Source of the DNA: Megalonaias nervosa
Lineage: Eukaryota; Mollusca; Bivalvia; Unionida; Unionidae
Assembly (NCBI GenBank): GCA_016617855.1
Contig: JAECUM010001132.1
Coordinates: forward strand, 62,001-126,000
Length of the DNA stretch: 64,000 nt
Direction: 5' to 3'
The notes under the pieces are model-generated. The model was not told where the DNA came from. It ran no database searches and was given only the letters and a program-made list of their open reading frames with translations. Positions 61,073-64,000 of this stretch are shown here, in pieces. Each line of letters begins with the position of its first letter. The first letter of the stretch is position 1. The translations under genes were made by a program, and so were the position numbers.

Positions 61073-61966
61073 TGTTATGTATATTTAATTTGCACAGTTT
61101 GTTAGTTTTTTTATGCATTATATGCTATGTTTAATAATAACTGTATTTTGTAATTGACCTTGTCCAAAATCAAGTTCTTGTTATACTTGATCATTAACTT
61201 TTAATTTTTATAAACAAATAATACATAGCTAATTTTTTCTATTGGAGTGTGGGTTTAATATTAGGATCATCATCAATAGAAACAAACATATTTATCATGG
61301 TTATTGGAATTCCCTCCCACACAATATCTAGCCAACATGATGTTTACCACATTCTATATTATAACCTTCATAACAGAATCTTCTAGAATGGAAGTTTCAA
61401 TTAAGTAATAGTTATTTTTATAGAAAATGCTAGGTCAGGTAGAGAGCTTTATAACCTAATTTATCTAGAAATTACTCATTCATACTGTAAGCAGAATCAT
61501 TTGTTGCATTCATTATTTGATTTGGGCAGGAGCTGATTTATTCAAATTATTTATTAACTTGAAATACAAAGTGCTCATTTATAATATTCTTGGACAGAAA
61601 CATTAACGTGGAATTATAGTGAATTCAGACAAGGATAGCTAGGATTATATTATTGTGATTCATCAAAAGACTATTAGCACATCATCACACTCAAGGTTAC
61701 TTGTACTTTAGTACATTCGACACCACAGGCACATCAACACTTTCAGAGATGGATCTTATTTGGAATAATATTTTAATCACAACTTTATCCATTAAGGCTA
61801 GTGGTAAAATTTTTTGGACTATTTGGGATTTAATTCACATTATTATTAAGTTCTTTTTAAACTTTCACTTTGTATTCTAGGAGAATAAAATATTTGTTGA
61901 ATTTTACAAAACTTGCTGGTTTTCACTCATTTCTACTTCTTAGCTTAAGACCAGAGAGTCGTACTA
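61073..61966 (+). mobile_element. solo LTR, copy 8 (894 bp), INPP1 intron 1
   Basis: Begins TGTTATGTATATTTAATT and ends 'agagtcgtacta' (CGTAACA in intact copies). It contains 'ggagaataaaatatttg' with AATAAA. Perfect 4-bp duplication CTAT at 61069-61072 and 61967-61970. It is inserted in the 39-bp minisatellite. Confidence 0.93.
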
Positions 61967-62045
61967 CTATAATGGCCTAAATACTGAGTCACCTAATTAA
62001 GACTGCTATAATGGTCTGAATATCAAGTCATCTAATTATGACTAA
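61967..62045. repeat. 39-bp minisatellite, right part
   Basis: Two more units ('aatggcctaaatactgagtc', 'aatggtctgaatatcaagtc'). Confidence 0.9.
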
Positions 62046-62276
62046 TAGTATGTAATTTCACTGTTCCAAGTTTAATCCTTTTTTAAATTGAGCTAAAACA
62101 GGAAATACATATCGATGGACAGCAGCCACCCACCCACAGCCTGCAAGCTGTAACCAGTTAGACATCCATGACACCATGGTTGAAGTTCAATCATTCTGTG
62201 TATAATTTTGTATGCATTATTATACAAGTAGAAACCTGTGGCAAAGTTTATACACACTTCTTGTTGAGTTCTCTAC

Positions 62277-62486
62277 CTGCTGAACTAGGTCATATCTGAC
62301 CAGTTCCTGCACCAAAACGTCTGCCAGTGTTTTAAAATCCTGCAAAAATCGTTCATTCTTTTGGTCTCCTTTTTTCTCCTGGACAAGTAGATCTAGCAGG
62401 GATGACTCTGAACGGATGATGCGTGCAATATTTGCCCCTTTCTCTGACACATTTAGCAGGGCATTGAGCAATTGACTAATTTTCAT
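62277..62486 (-). CDS. INPP1: INPP1 coding exon 1 (residues 1-70)
   Basis: First coding exon of inositol polyphosphate 1-phosphatase. The ATG at 62486-62484 lies directly after a good acceptor (tttgattttcag), so at least one 5' UTR exon probably lies upstream. An in-frame ATG at 62519 falls inside that pyrimidine-rich intron end and was not chosen. The exon encodes 70 residues in phase 0, beginning MKISQLLNAL. It contains the N-terminal helix segment VSEKGANIAR and the block DFKTLADVLVQE (residues 50-61), whose aspartate (D56) matches the D54 lithium/metal site of the mammalian enzyme. The donor is CAG|GTAGAG at 62276-62271. The next exon is 8.5 kb away. Reading past the donor gives unrelated residues. 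Confidence 0.93.
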
Positions 62487-62490
62487 CTGA

Positions 62491-62994
62491 AAATCAAAGC
62501 AGTATGAACTTGAGATCATATATATACATTTATACTCCTTTTCACTAATTAATCATTACCTACCTACCCTTGAACGTAAATATAATTTATCATTATCCTC
62601 CTATCCTTTTATATAAATACAAAATTTTATGACAACTGTTTCTTCCCAATCATTGTAAAATATATCAAATTATGACTTTCAGCTACAGTGTTGCATCTTG
62701 TAAAATACATTTTACTACTATCGGGAGACAATCATTTACTGTAAAGGGATATAACTTATGCAATAAACCAATTGGGAATTGTTACCTTTAAGGTCACCAA
62801 AATAGAATGTATACTTTTTCAAAGCAATTATTGTAAAGAAAAACTTTACCTTAAAGTAATTTTGACATCACTGTTGATATCATATCCATGGCAACATCAC
62901 AAATTTGATACAAACACAAAAACGTAGGATATGAAAAAATATCCTTCTGATGTAAACAATCAGTGTGCAGTGCAATATCTCATACTTTTTACCT
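62491..62994. other. INPP1 upstream intron / flank
   Basis: No motif recognised. The acceptor before the ATG implies that this is intron. Confidence 0.4.
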
Positions 62995-63510
62995 GTACTG
63001 ATATAATCAGTGTAGATACAGTCTGTGCAAATTATCAATGAAGATACAGTCTGTACAAATTATCAATGTAGATAGTCTTTATAAATTATCAATGAAGATA
63101 AAAAGTCTGTACAAATTATCAATGCTGATAAAGTCTGTATGAATTATCAATGTTAATACAGTCTGTACAAATTATCAATGAAGATACAGTCTGTACAAAT
63201 TATCAATGAAGATAAAGTCTGCAAAAATTATCAATGCAGGTACAGTCTACAAATTATCAATGAAGATAACAAGTCTACAAATTATTAATGCAGATACAGT
63301 CTGTACAAATTATCAATCAGATAGAGTCTGTACAAATTATCAATGCAGATAGAGTTTGTACAAACTATCAATGTAGATACAGTCTGTACAAATTATCAGT
63401 GCTGATAAAAATCTGTACAAAATATCAATGAAGATAAAGTCTGTACAAATTATCAATGCAAATACAGTCTGTACAAATTATCAATGCAGATACTGTCTGT
63501 ACAAGCTGAG
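62995..63510. repeat. 28-bp minisatellite, about 18 copies
   Basis: Units 'gatacagtctgtacaaatta' plus 'tcaatgca', with variants ending gaa or gta and occasional one- to three-base indels. Confidence 0.95.
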
Positions 63511-64000
63511 ACTATGTATCTCATCTGGTCATTTTAAAACATAAATCATTATAGTATTGTGACATCAAAATAGCTGAAGGTGATTGGTTGGAAACACCAT
63601 AAGACTAAGGAATTGACTATAATTTTCAATAATTGATTACAAATAATTTAAGTTTTTCTTTGGAGAATGTTCTTTTTATACCTTTAATATGAAGTTTTCC
63701 ATGCATTTGAGTGAATCCATATATCAATGTTTCTGTAACATTTCCATATCGATAGCTATGCTGATATGTGAAGAATCAATTGAAAAATATTCTTATCTTA
63801 TACAAATTACATTAATTTTCAGCAGCTGTGAATTATTATTAGCTGTTTGCCTTTCTTTTCTTTAAACTGAGAGTTGTAGCTTGAACATGCACTTATTTAT
63901 GTCAGTAAAAAATAAAAACTACAGGCCTTTTACAGACTGACCCAGTGTGACTAACTCACATGGTTAGAAATCTGCCAATCCCCACCAATTCTATACTAAT
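63511..64000. other. unassigned
   Basis: Nothing recognised. Confidence 0.4.

Larger units (their letters stand above)
36802..62486 (-). other. INPP1: INPP1 gene span, five coding exons
   Basis: Complete coding region of inositol polyphosphate 1-phosphatase on the minus strand, assembled by eye from five exons with GT/AG borders and matching phases: 210+118+147+175+523 nt = 1173 nt, or 390 residues plus stop. The vertebrate enzyme is about 399 residues. The family removes the 1-phosphate from Ins(1,4)P2 and Ins(1,3,4)P3 in the cytosolic inositol phosphate recycling pathway. It needs Mg2+ and is inhibited by Li+. All the family's metal-binding motifs are present (residues D56, E81/E82, D156, D159, D302). 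Introns are about 8.5, 3.4, 6.6 and 6.0 kb and packed with repeats. Identity comes from motif and alignment memory; expression is not shown. Any 5' UTR exon upstream of 62487 was not found. Confidence 0.93.

Noticed and set aside
58330..61966. Second gypsy relic plus the 61-kb LTR as one element
   Set aside because: The pol is on the minus strand and the LTR on the plus strand, and the LTR has its own target duplication on both sides, so it is an independent solo insertion.

Overview
This window is nuclear DNA from an invertebrate animal, most likely a mollusc and plausibly a bivalve. It is AT-rich and CpG-poor, has spliced genes with long introns, is full of minisatellites, and carries tRNA-derived SINEs and Ty3/gypsy elements of types common in molluscs. 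The species cannot be named from the sequence alone.

One complete host gene is readable: inositol polyphosphate 1-phosphatase (INPP1), on the minus strand from 62486 down to 36802. Its five coding exons (62277-62486, 53682-53799, 50137-50283, 43352-43526, 36802-37324) have compatible phases and GT/AG borders, and add up to 390 codons plus stop. All metal-binding motifs of the lithium-sensitive phosphatase family are present. The four introns (about 8.5, 3.4, 6.6 and 6.0 kb) are filled with mobile elements and tandem repeats. The 5' flank (62487-64000) holds a 28-bp minisatellite.

The 36.8 kb downstream of INPP1 is mostly non-coding. It has no gene I can name. Two possible minus-strand exons (2607-2718, 3759-3864) may belong to an unidentified gene. 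The rest is repeats plus several CpG-retaining unassigned stretches.

Mobile DNA: (i) one family of about 0.9-kb LTRs is present at least eight times, mostly as solo LTRs. Where both edges are clear they show 4-bp target duplications with a central TA (GTAC, ATAT, CTAT, ATAC). (ii) One of these LTRs is attached to a decayed Ty3/gypsy pol at 18103-21180 whose integrase lies upstream of reverse transcriptase and whose RNase H abuts the 3' LTR. This is the order known from Gmr1-like elements. (iii) There is a second gypsy pol relic at 58330-59400. (iv) There are several LINE pieces (27141-28220, 34905-35089, 39815-41720, 47505-48250), a hAT transposase relic (45540-46990) and a probable Penelope-like C-terminus (52855-53215). 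(v) Three tRNA-derived SINE families are present: A (5 copies), B (5) and C (1).

Tandem repeats are exceptionally dense, with about 20 arrays of period 19-175 bp. Two patterns stand out. Retroelements sit inside arrays and split them, and at least three arrays can be traced to amplification of codons inside retroelement reading frames (39-bp and 19-bp arrays in the LINE at 39.8-41.7 kb, 45-bp array at 53.05 kb).
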